Below are positions 49,875-58,756 of a DNA stretch of 64,000 nt, piece after piece. Position 1 is the stretch's first letter, and each line of letters opens with the position of its first letter. A program made the translations under genes and the position numbers. Source of the DNA: Streptomyces sp. L-9-10. GTDB lineage: Bacteria > Actinomycetota > Actinomycetes > Streptomycetales > Streptomycetaceae. Location: assembly GCF_004151105.1 (NCBI RefSeq), contig NZ_PHRF01000161.1, positions 1 through 64,000 of the forward strand, read 5' to 3'. The notes under the pieces are model-generated. The model saw nothing but the letters and a program-made list of their open reading frames with translations. It did no database searches and had not been told where the DNA came from.

Positions 49875-51883
49875 CAGCTTCCCTTGCGGACGCCCGCGCG
49901 GACCGCGAGCGGCTTGGGCTCGCCGTGGAGGTACCGGCCGAGAGCGGTGAGCGGGAAGACCTGCCGGTAGAGGTGGTAGTTGATGGAGAAGTCCCAGGGG
50001 AAGCCGGTGCCGGTGAAGTACGGCTCGTCCCAGGAGCCGTCCTCCCGCTGGGACCCGGCGAGCCAGGCGATCCCCCGTTCGACGGCCTTGCTCTCCCGCT
50101 CGCCGGCCGCGAGGAGCGCGAGCAGCGCCCACGCGGTCTGGGAGGCGGTCGTGGCACCGCGTCCGATCCACGCCTCGTCGTTGTACGACCGCAGATCCTC
50201 GCCCCAGCCGCCGTCCTCGTTCTGCACGGACCGGAGCCAGGCGACGGCGCGGCGGATCGCGGGGTGGGAGGCGGGCAGTCCGGCCGCGGTCAGCGCGGGC
50301 ACCACGGAGCCTGTCCCGTATACGTAGTTGACGCCCCAGCGGCCGAACCAGGCGCCGTTGGTCTCCTGCTCGGCGAGGAGCCACTCGATGCCGCGGCGGG
50401 TGCCGGGGTGGTGGGACTTGCCCTCGAAGGCGAGCATCTCGACGACATGCGCGGTGACGTCCGCGGACGGCGGGTCGATGACCTCGCCGAAGTCGCAGAA
50501 GGGCAGCCGGTTGGGGAACGGGCTGGTGTTGTCGGCGTCGAAGGCGCCCCAGGCCCCGTTCCGCGACTGCATGCCCAGATTCCACCGGGCGCCGCGCTCG
50601 ATGGCCGCGTCGAGCCGTCCGGCGTCCGGGTGTCTGACCCGGCGCAGCGCGAGGATGACCTCGGCGGTGTCGTCGATGTCGGGGTAGTTGTCGTTGTGGA
50701 ACTCGAACGCCCAGCCGCCCGGGGGGAGTCCGGGCCGGCGTACGGACCAGTCGCCGGGGCGCACGATCTGTTCGCCGATCATCCAGTCGGCGGCCTTGAC
50801 CAGGGCCGGATGGTCCGGGTTCAGCCCGGCGTCGGCGAGTGCGATGGTGGCGAGGCAGGTGTCCCAGACCGGGGACTGACAGGCCTCGATCATCCGGGCG
50901 CCGTCCGCGCGCCGGACGGCGAACCGGTCGAGCGACTCCAGACCGGCACGCATGATCGGGTGGTCGAGGTCGTAGCCGAGCAGATGCAGCGCGATCAGGG
51001 AGTAGACGGCGGGGGGCTGGATTCCGCCCCAGCAGCCGTCGTTCTCCTGCCGTTCGATGATCCAGCGCGCGGCGGCGTTCATCGCGGTACGGCGCAGCCT
51101 GCGCGGCGCGACCTTGTGGTAGGCGTGCAGCGCCTTGTCGAGGCGCTGGAACACACCGTCCCAACTGGTCATGGGCGCGAAGGACTTGTCCGGGCGAGGA
51201 CGCGCGGGGTCGGAGTGCAGCTCGTCCAGGGCGAACGGAGCGGGCCGTACGGGCCGCTTCGCGGAGACGATCGTGAGCGGCACGATCGTCTGCCGAGCCC
51301 AGCAGCCGAAGTCATAGATGTTGAGCGGGAACCACTTGGGGAAGAAGATCAGCTCGGGCGGCAGTTCGGGCAGGTCGTCCCACTTCCACCAGCCGAAGAG
51401 GGCGAGCCACACCCGGGTGAAGACCCGGGAGCGCGCGATGCCGCCCCGTTCGCGCACCCAGTGGGAGGCGCGCGCCATGTGCGGGTCCTCGGGGCTGTCT
51501 CCGGCCAGCCGCAGGGCGACATACGCCTCGATGGTGGCGGAGAGGTCGGCGGGGCCTCCGTGGAAGGTGGCCCACGTTCCGTCGGCGCGCTGCTCACCGC
51601 GGATGAAGAGGGCCGACGCCTCCGTGGTGCGCGCGTCCTGGACTCCGAGGAACTGGCGGAGCAGCAGATCCTCGGCGTCCATCGTCACATTGGTCGCCAG
51701 GTCGCCCTTCCACCAGCCCTGGGCGTCCTGCCTGCCGAGCAGATACTCGACGGATCGTGCGGTGGCCCGCTCGGCGGCGACCCGAAGGTCACCGCCCGCG
51801 GGGGTGATGGTTTCGGTCGGTTCGCTGGCCGAGGCTGCGCGGGGTCCCACGGCCCCGGTGCTCCCGTCGGTCGTCGCTGTCAT
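49874..51883 (-). CDS. shc: Squalene-hopene cyclase
   Basis: A 669-residue monotopic membrane cyclase that turns squalene into hopene and hopanol. The protonating motif DIDDTAE is near residue 401. Several QW-type repeats are visible (QDAQGWWKGDL, RQENDGCWGG, QSRNGAWGAFDADN, QNEDGGWGEDL, QREDGSWDEPYF), along with ARMIEACQSPVWDT and PPGGWAFEFHN. Length and motif order match bacterial SHC. The N-terminus is an extra 35-residue Thr/Ala-rich stretch. The next gene overlaps at TGATG. Confidence 0.97.
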   Translation of the reverse strand: MTATTDGSTGAVGPRAASASEPTETITPAGGDLRVAAERATARSVEYLLGRQDAQGWWKGDLATNVTMDAEDLLLRQFLGVQDARTTEASALFIRGEQRADGTWATFHGGPADLSATIEAYVALRLAGDSPEDPHMARASHWVRERGGIARSRVFTRVWLALFGWWKWDDLPELPPELIFFPKWFPLNIYDFGCWARQTIVPLTIVSAKRPVRPAPFALDELHSDPARPRPDKSFAPMTSWDGVFQRLDKALHAYHKVAPRRLRRTAMNAAARWIIERQENDGCWGGIQPPAVYSLIALHLLGYDLDHPIMRAGLESLDRFAVRRADGARMIEACQSPVWDTCLATIALADAGLNPDHPALVKAADWMIGEQIVRPGDWSVRRPGLPPGGWAFEFHNDNYPDIDDTAEVILALRRVRHPDAGRLDAAIERGARWNLGMQSRNGAWGAFDADNTSPFPNRLPFCDFGEVIDPPSADVTAHVVEMLAFEGKSHHPGTRRGIEWLLAEQETNGAWFGRWGVNYVYGTGSVVPALTAAGLPASHPAIRRAVAWLRSVQNEDGGWGEDLRSYNDEAWIGRGATTASQTAWALLALLAAGERESKAVERGIAWLAGSQREDGSWDEPYFTGTGFPWDFSINYHLYRQVFPLTALGRYLHGEPKPLAVRAGVRKGS

Positions 51884-52017
51884 GGCTTCCCCTTCGTGCA
51901 GTGGTGTGCTTCTGCTGTGCTGGGGTCTCCGTCGTCCGGCGCCCTACGGGCTGTGGACGGCGACTGCTTGGGGGTATGGAGGTCAACCCCCGGAAGGAAG
52001 GCATATGGGAATAGCGA

Positions 52018-53133
52018 TCATCTCTTTCGTACGACGACGAAATCCGCGAGCGCGATGAGTCGCGCCCTGACCTGTTCCGGCATATCGACTCCGTCCAGGG
52101 CCTCGATGGCTACGGCGTGCTGCCTGCGGGCCTCCTGGGAGGTCCACTCCCGGCCACCCGCCTCCTCGATCAACGCCGCCCTGGTGGCGAACTCTTCCTC
52201 CGAAAAGGTCTCGAAATCGTTGCTTTTGGCGTCGGCGGCGAGCAGTTCACCGAGCCGTTCGGACGCCGGTCCGCCCGCGGCGAGCGCGGCGACGACCGGC
52301 AGGGACTTCTTGCGCTGACGCAGGTCACTCCAGGTCTGCTTGCCGGTGGCCTCCGGGTCGCCCCAGATGCCGAGCAGATCGTCAACGGCCTGGAAGGCGA
52401 GGCCGAGATGGTGCCCGTACGCCTCCAGCGTGTCGGCCGTACGGTCGTCGGCGCCGCCGAGGACCGCGCCGATGGAGACGGCGCAGGCGAGCAGGGCGCC
52501 GGTCTTGTTGCCCTCCATCTCCAGGCACTCCTCGACGGTGACCCGCTCACGGTGCTCGTAGGAGATGTCCTGCGCCTGACCGTCGATCAGTTTGCGGGTC
52601 GCGGTGGTCAGGCGGCGTGTCGCGCGGCCCGCCTCGACCGTGCCGATCTCCAGCAGCACCTCGTTGGCGAGCGCGAAGAGGGCGTCGCCGACGAGGATCG
52701 CCTGGGCGGGACCGTGCATCTTCCATACGGTGTCGCGGTGGCGGCGCTGCTCGTCGCCGTCCATCAGATCGTCGTGCAGCAGCGAGAAGTTGTGGACCAG
52801 CTCCACCGCGACCGCGCCGGGGACGCCCATTTCGGCGGGGGCGCCGGCGGCCTCCGCGGAGAGCAGAGCGAGCGCCGGCCGCACCGCCTTGCCGCCGTCT
52901 CCGGCGGCGGGCCGTCCCTCGGCGTCGATCCAGCCGAAGTGGTAGGCCGCGACGGTGTCCATGGGCGCGGCGAGCCGCTCAACGGCGGCGCGCAGCACGG
53001 GCGTTGACAGGCTCCGCCCACGCTCCAGCAGCGCGTGGACGTCCGCGGTGTCGACAGCCGGATTCGCCGGGGGCACAGTCGGCACGGTCTCTCCTCTTGT
53101 TCCAGTACTCGTTGGTGCGGTACTCGGGCTCAT
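52018..53133 (-). CDS. Polyprenyl (farnesyl) diphosphate synthase
   Basis: A 371-residue isoprenyl diphosphate synthase that makes farnesyl diphosphate or a longer product for squalene synthesis. The two aspartate-rich motifs are DDLMDGDEQRRH (near residue 120) and DDLLGIWGDPE (near 245), with GGKAVRPALALLSAEA, ELVHNFSLLHDD and the lysine in GNKTGALLACA. Aromatic residues before the first motif are not large at every position, so chain length is not certain; farnesyl diphosphate is expected from context. A Thr/Pro-rich N-terminal extension is present. The start overlaps the hpnE stop by four bases. Confidence 0.93.
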   Translation of the reverse strand: MSPSTAPTSTGTRGETVPTVPPANPAVDTADVHALLERGRSLSTPVLRAAVERLAAPMDTVAAYHFGWIDAEGRPAAGDGGKAVRPALALLSAEAAGAPAEMGVPGAVAVELVHNFSLLHDDLMDGDEQRRHRDTVWKMHGPAQAILVGDALFALANEVLLEIGTVEAGRATRRLTTATRKLIDGQAQDISYEHRERVTVEECLEMEGNKTGALLACAVSIGAVLGGADDRTADTLEAYGHHLGLAFQAVDDLLGIWGDPEATGKQTWSDLRQRKKSLPVVAALAAGGPASERLGELLAADAKSNDFETFSEEEFATRAALIEEAGGREWTSQEARRQHAVAIEALDGVDMPEQVRARLIALADFVVVRKR

Positions 53134-54515
53134 GCCGCCTCCCGCAAGGGGTGTTCATGGCGGTGCCCCAGTTCGGAGAGGGCCGCGCCCGCGGCGCTGA
53201 AGCCGCTGCGCACCGCCCCCTCCATGGTCGCGGGCCAACCGGTGGCGGTCCATGCGCCGGCCAGGAAGAGACGGGGGGCGCGGGTGTGGGCCGTCGGCCG
53301 CAGCCTTCCCACCCCCGGTGCGGGCGCGAAGGTCGCGGTGCGCTCGCGTGTCACGAAGAAGTCCCGGACCTCGGCACCCCGGGTGGCCGGAAGGAGTCGT
53401 TCCAGTTCGGGCAGATAGCGTGCGCGCAACTCCGACACGGGTGTGTCGATCTCGTCCTGGGCGGCTGACTGCGACACGGCCAGATACTGGCCGTCCGTCA
53501 GTCCGGAGGCATCGGTACGGTCGAAGACCCACTGGACCGGGCTGCCGAGCGCGGCGAAGAACGGCCGGCGCAGCACCTTGCGACTATACACGACATGGAG
53601 GTTGAGGATCGGCGCGGTGCCGATATCCAGCAGCCGGTCGGGGTCCGCGAGCGCGCCCCCGGGCAGCAGCGCGTGGGCCTCGCGCTGGGGTACGGCGAGG
53701 ACGACGGCGTCCGCGTCGAGCCGCTCTCCGTCCATGTCGACATGCCAACCGCCGTTCTCCGCACGGGAGACGGAGCTGACACGGGTACGGGTCTCGGTCC
53801 GTACCCCCGCGGAGTCGAGTGCCTTGCGGGCCAGCGTGTCGTGCAGTTCACCGAGCGGGACCCGCGCCCAGCCGATGTCCGCGGCGCCGGGCTCGGAGAG
53901 CAGTCCGGTCTTGAAGACCATCGCGGCGAGCCCCATGGACGCGTGCGGCGCGGTGGCGTTGAGGGTCGCCACGCCCACCAGGTCCCAGAGCGCCTCGATG
54001 GTGCGCTTCGACTGGCCGTGCCGGCCGAGCCAGGTGGCGAAGTCGATTCCGTCCAGCGCCGGATCGGCGGGATCCAGCCGCTTCAGCGCGAGCGCGGCGC
54101 GCCCGACGGAGGCGCGCTCGGCGAGCGAGAGATGGGGATACGTCGCGAGCCCGGCGGCCAGGTGCAGCGGTACGGGCAGCCCGTTGCGGCGGATCCGTCC
54201 CAGCCTGGGCCCGCCCGCCGGGGCGACATCGAGTACGGGTACGTCCAGCCGGTCCTGGATCGGCGCGAGCGCGGCGCCGTCCACCCGGTCGAGGAACCAG
54301 CGGTAGGCCGTGCAGCAGCGCAGATACACATGCTGACCGTTGTCGACCGTGAGGTCACCGCGCTGGAAGGAGAACGCGAGTCCACCGAGCCGGGGCCGCC
54401 CCTCGACGAGGGTCACCCGCACGCCGGCGTCGGCGAGCTGAAGGGCGGCCGTGATGCCGGCGAGTCCCGCGCCGACCACGACCGCGTGGCGGGACGTGCC
54501 CTCGGCCGTCGTCAT
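53130..54515 (-). CDS. hpnE: Squalene-forming FAD-dependent amine oxidase-type enzyme HpnE
   Basis: A 461-residue flavoprotein that reduces hydroxysqualene to squalene in the HpnCDE route. The FAD-binding GxGxxG is AVVVGAGLAGITAALQLADAGVRVTLVEGR, with GGLAFSFQRGDLTVDNGQHVYL next, then a C-terminal RTGGARLFLAG-like end (APRLFLAGAWTATGWPATMEGAVRSG). Sequence is typical of the phytoene desaturase-like family. ATG at 54515. The 166 bases before it to the hpnD stop hold no clear gene, the longest gap in the cluster. Confidence 0.92.
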   Translation of the reverse strand: MTTAEGTSRHAVVVGAGLAGITAALQLADAGVRVTLVEGRPRLGGLAFSFQRGDLTVDNGQHVYLRCCTAYRWFLDRVDGAALAPIQDRLDVPVLDVAPAGGPRLGRIRRNGLPVPLHLAAGLATYPHLSLAERASVGRAALALKRLDPADPALDGIDFATWLGRHGQSKRTIEALWDLVGVATLNATAPHASMGLAAMVFKTGLLSEPGAADIGWARVPLGELHDTLARKALDSAGVRTETRTRVSSVSRAENGGWHVDMDGERLDADAVVLAVPQREAHALLPGGALADPDRLLDIGTAPILNLHVVYSRKVLRRPFFAALGSPVQWVFDRTDASGLTDGQYLAVSQSAAQDEIDTPVSELRARYLPELERLLPATRGAEVRDFFVTRERTATFAPAPGVGRLRPTAHTRAPRLFLAGAWTATGWPATMEGAVRSGFSAAGAALSELGHRHEHPLREAA

Positions 54516-54681
54516 TCATGCCCTCCTGGGGTCTGTCCGTGACATTTCGCCAGAACCGCCGGTTCTGTCACGGTCAGGGACGTGTCACATCGACTCAAGG
54601 TTGAGAACCGCTGGTACGCGTACGTGTCGCGGTGGATTCCGTGGAACATGGAGATCAGGCCGAATCGGGCGGAAAGCCGCA

Positions 54682-55602
54682 TCAGCCACGCCTCCTGATG
54701 GTCTGCCGGGAGATCTGGCGCGCGTCGAGCCCCGAGAGCCCGCGCACGGCGACATACGCCTTCTCATGTCCCGGCAGCGAGACCCGGCCGCGCAGCACGG
54801 CTTCGGGGTCGCGTTCGATGCGGTCGAGCAGCCTGCGGTAGATACCGGCCATGGCGGCGACGCAGGCTCCGCTGCGCCGGTCGAGCATGGGCAGCAGGCG
54901 CAGTCCCTCGGCGAAGAGCGCGCGGGCGCGGCGCACCTCGAAGTGCACCAGTCCGGCGAAGTCGGCCCCCGCGGCCGGGGCCGCGCTGTGGAAGCCGGCG
55001 GAGCAGCCGAACTTGGCGAGGTCGTCGGAGGGCAGGTACGTACGGCCGTTGCCCGCGTCCTCCCGCACGTCGCGCAGGATGTTGGTCAGCTGGAGGGCGA
55101 GTCCCAGCGTGTCGGCGTACTCCGCGGCGCGCTCGGCGCCGGGCGCGCCGGGGGTGGTGCCGAACACGCCGAGCGACACCCGGCCGATGGCGCCCGCGAC
55201 ACACCGGCAGTAGGCCTTCAGGTCGTCCCAGGTCTCGTACGAGTCGCCGCGTACGTCCATCAGCACGCCGTCGATCAGCTCGTCGAGGCCGCCGAGCGGG
55301 ATCGGGAAGCGGCGCGCCGCGTCGGTGAGCGCGACGGCGACGGGGTCGGTGTCGTCCTCGTCCACCGCGCCCTTCCTGACCCGGTCCAGGAGGGCACGGG
55401 TGTCGTCGAGGCGTGCCAGCTTGGCTTCCGGGGCGAGTGTGCCGTCGCCGATGTCGTCCACCCGCCGGGAGAGGGCGTACAGCGCGGACATGGCCTGCCG
55501 CTTCTCGGCAGGCAGCAGCCTGATGCCATAGGCGAAATTACGGGCCTGCTGCCCGGTGACGGCCTCGCAGTAGCTGTAGGCCGCCAGTACCGGCGCGGAC
55601 AT
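54682..55602 (-). CDS. hpnD: Presqualene diphosphate synthase HpnD
   Basis: A 306-residue squalene/phytoene synthase-family enzyme that condenses two farnesyl diphosphates to presqualene diphosphate. Motifs are YSYCEAVTGQQARNFAYGI, RRVDDIGDG (first Asp-rich motif), YCRCVAGAIGRVSLGVFG and NILRDVREDAGNGRTYLP (second motif). The ATG at 55602 is preferred because GGAGGGA lies nine bases upstream; ATG 55620 and GTG 55632 (overlapping the hpnC stop as GTGA) are also in frame. The proximity to hpnC suggests coupled translation. Confidence 0.93.
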   Translation of the reverse strand: MSAPVLAAYSYCEAVTGQQARNFAYGIRLLPAEKRQAMSALYALSRRVDDIGDGTLAPEAKLARLDDTRALLDRVRKGAVDEDDTDPVAVALTDAARRFPIPLGGLDELIDGVLMDVRGDSYETWDDLKAYCRCVAGAIGRVSLGVFGTTPGAPGAERAAEYADTLGLALQLTNILRDVREDAGNGRTYLPSDDLAKFGCSAGFHSAAPAAGADFAGLVHFEVRRARALFAEGLRLLPMLDRRSGACVAAMAGIYRRLLDRIERDPEAVLRGRVSLPGHEKAYVAVRGLSGLDARQISRQTIRRRG

Positions 55603-55628
55603 GGGCGTCTGTCCCTCCATGTTCCGGC

Positions 55629-56549
55629 TCACCCCTTTCTGTGCGCACTTCGCAGGACAGCTCCCACTTCGCGCAGCAGACGCGGCTTGGTGGGTTTGGG
55701 CGGTCCGGGGAGCACATCGTGCCCGGCGGCCGCGATCGAAGCGAGGGCGGCACGCCCTCCGGCGACGAATCCGGCGAGCAGCAGCCGGAGCCGGCCGTGG
55801 ACGCTGCCCACCAGGGGGGCGCCCTCGTTCAGCAGCTGCCCGGCACGTTCGGCCTCGAAGGCCACCAGCGCGCGCACCGACGCGTTCGCGGTGCCCGCGG
55901 CCAGATCCGCCTCCGTGACATGAAACCTCTTCATGTCCTGGGCGGGCAGATAGACACGGTCGTTGCCGAGGTCCTCGGTGACGTCCTGGAGATGTTCGAC
56001 GATCTGGAGCGCCGTGCAGACGGCGTCGGAGCGGCGGACACGCTCGGGGCTCGCGGTGCCGGTGATCTGGAGGACGAGACGGCCGACCGGGTTGGCGGAC
56101 AGCTCGCAGTAGGCGAGCAGGTCGTCGTAGGTCTCGTAGCGGCGTACCAACTGGTCCTGGCGGTTGGCCGCGACGAGTCCGAGGAACGGCTCGGGGGTGA
56201 GTGAACGGCGCCGTACGGTCGGGGCGAGGGCGTGCAGCAGCGGATGCGCCGGGGCCGGGCCCTGCGGGTCGAAGACGCGCCGCAGATCGGCCTCGAAGGC
56301 GTCGAGCATGACCAGCCGGTCATCGGCCTGGGCGGCGGCGACACCCAGGTGGCGGGCGTCGCCGCCGCCGGGGGCGAGATCGCCGTCACCGATGTCGTCG
56401 ACGAGCCGGGCGAAGCCGTACACGGCCATCAGATCGTCTCGCCACGCGCGCGGCAGAAAGAACGGGGCCACGGGAAAGTTCTCATCCGCGGCCTTGTCCA
56501 GGGTGGTGCGCGAGGAGGCGTCGGAGCGTACCTCCGGGGGGCCCGTCAT
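55629..56549 (-). CDS. hpnC: Hydroxysqualene synthase HpnC
   Basis: A 306-residue squalene synthase-family enzyme that converts presqualene diphosphate to hydroxysqualene. Visible are KAADENFPVAPFFLPRAWRDDLMAVY, RLVDDIGDGDLAPGG, LLAYCELSANPVGRLVL, EHLQDVTEDLGNDRVYLPAQDMKRF, the usual HpnC set. The ATG at 56549 overlaps a 20-codon upstream frame (ATGA). It is the first gene of the hopanoid operon. Its promoter is not obvious in the 330 bases upstream. Confidence 0.93.
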   Translation of the reverse strand: MTGPPEVRSDASSRTTLDKAADENFPVAPFFLPRAWRDDLMAVYGFARLVDDIGDGDLAPGGGDARHLGVAAAQADDRLVMLDAFEADLRRVFDPQGPAPAHPLLHALAPTVRRRSLTPEPFLGLVAANRQDQLVRRYETYDDLLAYCELSANPVGRLVLQITGTASPERVRRSDAVCTALQIVEHLQDVTEDLGNDRVYLPAQDMKRFHVTEADLAAGTANASVRALVAFEAERAGQLLNEGAPLVGSVHGRLRLLLAGFVAGGRAALASIAAAGHDVLPGPPKPTKPRLLREVGAVLRSAHRKG

Positions 56550-56608
56550 CGCGTGCTGCCCAGTACGGGGACGGCGGAATCCTCGCGGAGCTGGAGATTT
56601 TCCGTCAT
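56546..56608 (-). CDS. Possible 20-codon leader ORF of hpnC
   Basis: A short frame starts ATG at 56608, begins MTENLQLREDSAVPV and ends in TGA overlapping the hpnC ATG (ATGA). GGAAG lies about ten bases before the ATG. It may couple translation, be a regulatory leader, or be a mis-set N-terminal start of hpnC. Short length makes chance likely, so this is tentative. Confidence 0.25.
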   Translation of the reverse strand: MTENLQLREDSAVPVLGSTR

Positions 56609-56878
56609 TGCCGTCACATCTTCCGTTCTACACTGCCGACCTAATACATCCCATTTCGGACACGCCGCCCACTCCACCGAGTACAGAAGGCTGCCAGGCC
56701 GGGCCGGGCGCTCCGCGGGAATGACCGCCACTTGCCGCGCATCAGCCCAGCACAGCTTACGTTCTACAGCTAAGAGGAACACGCCGGGGTGTGACGCGCA
56801 TACAAGAACGCCGCAATACACGCCAACCATCCCCCGGCCCAACGGACTTGACCGAACTTGACGTTTGACCCGCCAGAA

Positions 56879-56908
56879 GGCCCCCGCCGGGACGATCCGG
56901 CGGGGGCC
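56879..56908. terminator. Bidirectional intrinsic terminator
   Basis: A perfect 12-bp stem (56879-56890 with 56897-56908) with a six-base loop, 23 bases past the ABC exporter stop on the minus strand. CTTTC follows on the plus strand. Between here and hpnC (56550-56878) I see no gene beyond the short leader frame. Confidence 0.8.
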
Positions 56909-56930
56909 CTTTCGATCATGGAAGACCGGT

Positions 56931-57716
56931 CTACTTGCCGGTCTCCTTCTCGTACGCCTTGATGACCTCGTCGGTCGGACCGTCCATCAGCAGCTCGCCC
57001 TTCTCCAGCCAGAGCACCCGGTCGCAGGTGTCCCTGATCGACTTGTTGCTGTGGCTGACCAGGAAGACCGTGCCCGCCTCCTTGCGCAGCTCGCGGATCC
57101 GCTGCTCGGAGCGGATCTGGAACTTGCGGTCGCCGGTGGCCAGCGCCTCGTCGATCATCAGGACGTCGTGGTCCTTGGCGGCGGCGATGGAGAACCGGAG
57201 CCTGGCGGCCATGCCGGAGGAGTAGGTCCGCATGGGGAGGGTGATGAAATCGCCCTTCTCGTTGATGCCGGAGAAGTCGACGATGCCCTGGTAGCGCTCC
57301 CGGATCTGCTCGCGGGTCATTCCCATGGCGAGACCGCCGAGGATGACATTGCGCTCACCGGTCAGATCGTTCATCAGAGCCGCGTTGACCCCCAGCAGCG
57401 ACGGCTGGCCGTCGGTGTAGACCTTGCCGCTCTCGGCCGGCAGCAGACCGGCGATCGCACGCAGCAGGGTCGACTTGCCGGAACCGTTGGTGCCGATCAG
57501 CCCGATCGCCTCGCCGCGGTACGCGGTGAAGGTGACCCCCCGGACGGCATGGACCTTGCGAACGCCCCGCGACTCCCCCTTGTCGCGGCGGAGTATGCGG
57601 CTGAGCGCGGCGGTGGCGCTGCCCTTGCCGCCGCCACCGCCGTTGACGCGGTACACGATGTGCACGTCGTCGGCGATGACCGTGGGGATACGCCCCTGCG
57701 TGTTGTCCTCAGCCAC
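56931..57716 (-). CDS. TagH-type ABC exporter ATPase
   Basis: A 261-residue ATPase of the polysaccharide/teichoic acid exporter class (TagH, Wzt-like). Motifs: Walker A GLIGTNGSGKSTLLRAIAG, signature YSSGMAARLRFSIAAA, Walker B VLMIDEALATGD, H-loop FLVSHSNKSIRDTC. The position of the Walker A after a GVTFTAYRGEAIGLIG strand and the lack of a C-terminal sugar-binding domain indicate a TagH-like exporter. GTG at 57716 overlaps the permease stop by eight bases. Confidence 0.9.
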   Translation of the reverse strand: MAEDNTQGRIPTVIADDVHIVYRVNGGGGGKGSATAALSRILRRDKGESRGVRKVHAVRGVTFTAYRGEAIGLIGTNGSGKSTLLRAIAGLLPAESGKVYTDGQPSLLGVNAALMNDLTGERNVILGGLAMGMTREQIRERYQGIVDFSGINEKGDFITLPMRTYSSGMAARLRFSIAAAKDHDVLMIDEALATGDRKFQIRSEQRIRELRKEAGTVFLVSHSNKSIRDTCDRVLWLEKGELLMDGPTDEVIKAYEKETGK

Positions 57717-58638
57717 GGCCGTAGCGCTCCTCAGCCTTCCAGAAGTAGACGAAGCCGACGACGCCCAGGACCACGGACCACACCAGCGCGACCAGCCAGA
57801 CGTGCGCGGGCAGGTTCGACGAACCGTAGCCGTCGATCAGCGCGAACCTGACCAGGTCCATGTAGATCGCGGCCGGGTTGTACTGGAGTACGTCGGCGAT
57901 CCAGGAGGGCTTGTCCTTGAGCATCACCGGGATCGAGAACATCACGCCCGAGGCGTACATCCAGGTGCGCATCACGAACGGCATCAGCTGGGCGAGGTCG
58001 GGGGTCTTGCTGCCCAGCCTCGCCATGATCAGCGCGAGCCCGGTGTTGAAGACGAACTGGAGCGCCAGCGCGGGCACGACCAGCAGCCAGCTCAGGGTCG
58101 GGTAGCTGCCGAAGGCCACCGCGACGACGACCAGCACGATCATCGAGAAGAGGAGCTGCTGGAGCTGCTGGAGGGAGAAGGAGACCGGCAGCGAGGCCCG
58201 GGGGAAGTGCAGGGCCCGGACGAGCCCCAGATTTCCGGAGATGGCACGGACACCGGCCATCACGGAGCTCTGGGTGAAGGTGAAGACGAAGACCCCGGTG
58301 ACCAGGAAGGGCACGAAGACATCCTGGGGGATGTCCTTCTTGGTCCCCAGGATGAGGCCGAAGATCAAGTAGTAGACAAGGGCGTTCAGCAGGGGGGTCG
58401 CCACCTGCCAGAGCTGGCCCAGCTTCGCCTGGCTGTACTGGGCCGTGAGCTTCGCCTGGGAGAAGGCCAGGATGAAATGACGCCGGCCCCACAGCTGCCG
58501 GATGTAGTCGCGCAGCCCTGGCCGGGCACCGCTCACCGACAGACCGTACTTGGCGGCGAGATCCGCCGCGGACAGACCGTCGTCGGGCGACGGGGGGGCG
58601 CTCACAGCGATCGCACCCTCTTGGGTTGTGTCACTCAC
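57709..58638 (-). CDS. TagG-type ABC exporter permease
   Basis: A 309-residue permease with about six membrane segments (LLNALVYYLIFGLILG, FVPFLVTGVFVFTFT, LLFSMIVLVVVAVAFG, WLLVVPALALQFVF, LVALVWSVVLGVVGFVYF). The ABC2-type family with RDYIRQLWGRRHFILAFSQAKL is that of teichoic acid/O-antigen exporters. It probably passes a lipid-linked surface polymer outward. The start is GTG at 58638 with no Shine-Dalgarno sequence. The 118 bases before it hold no gene. Confidence 0.9.
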   Translation of the reverse strand: MSDTTQEGAIAVSAPPSPDDGLSAADLAAKYGLSVSGARPGLRDYIRQLWGRRHFILAFSQAKLTAQYSQAKLGQLWQVATPLLNALVYYLIFGLILGTKKDIPQDVFVPFLVTGVFVFTFTQSSVMAGVRAISGNLGLVRALHFPRASLPVSFSLQQLQQLLFSMIVLVVVAVAFGSYPTLSWLLVVPALALQFVFNTGLALIMARLGSKTPDLAQLMPFVMRTWMYASGVMFSIPVMLKDKPSWIADVLQYNPAAIYMDLVRFALIDGYGSSNLPAHVWLVALVWSVVLGVVGFVYFWKAEERYGRG

Positions 58639-58756
58639 AAGTTGAAACTTTCGTGTTCAAGATGCGCAGCCGGTCGGGCGCGGGCGCGGACGGGCCCGGC
58701 CCCGGGGGGGCAAGAGGCAGGCGGCCTCTTGTCCGATGCTCTCAGAACCGAGCTTG

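Noticed and set aside
49373..52318. A 981-codon plus-strand frame over hpnG, shc and the synthase gene
   Set aside because: It is an antisense artefact spanning three real genes, Arg/Gly/Ala-rich without domains.
53130..56549. Carotenoid (phytoene) biosynthesis cluster
   Set aside because: HpnC/D/E resemble phytoene synthase and desaturase, but adjacent shc, hpnG and hpnH make hopanoid synthesis the right call.
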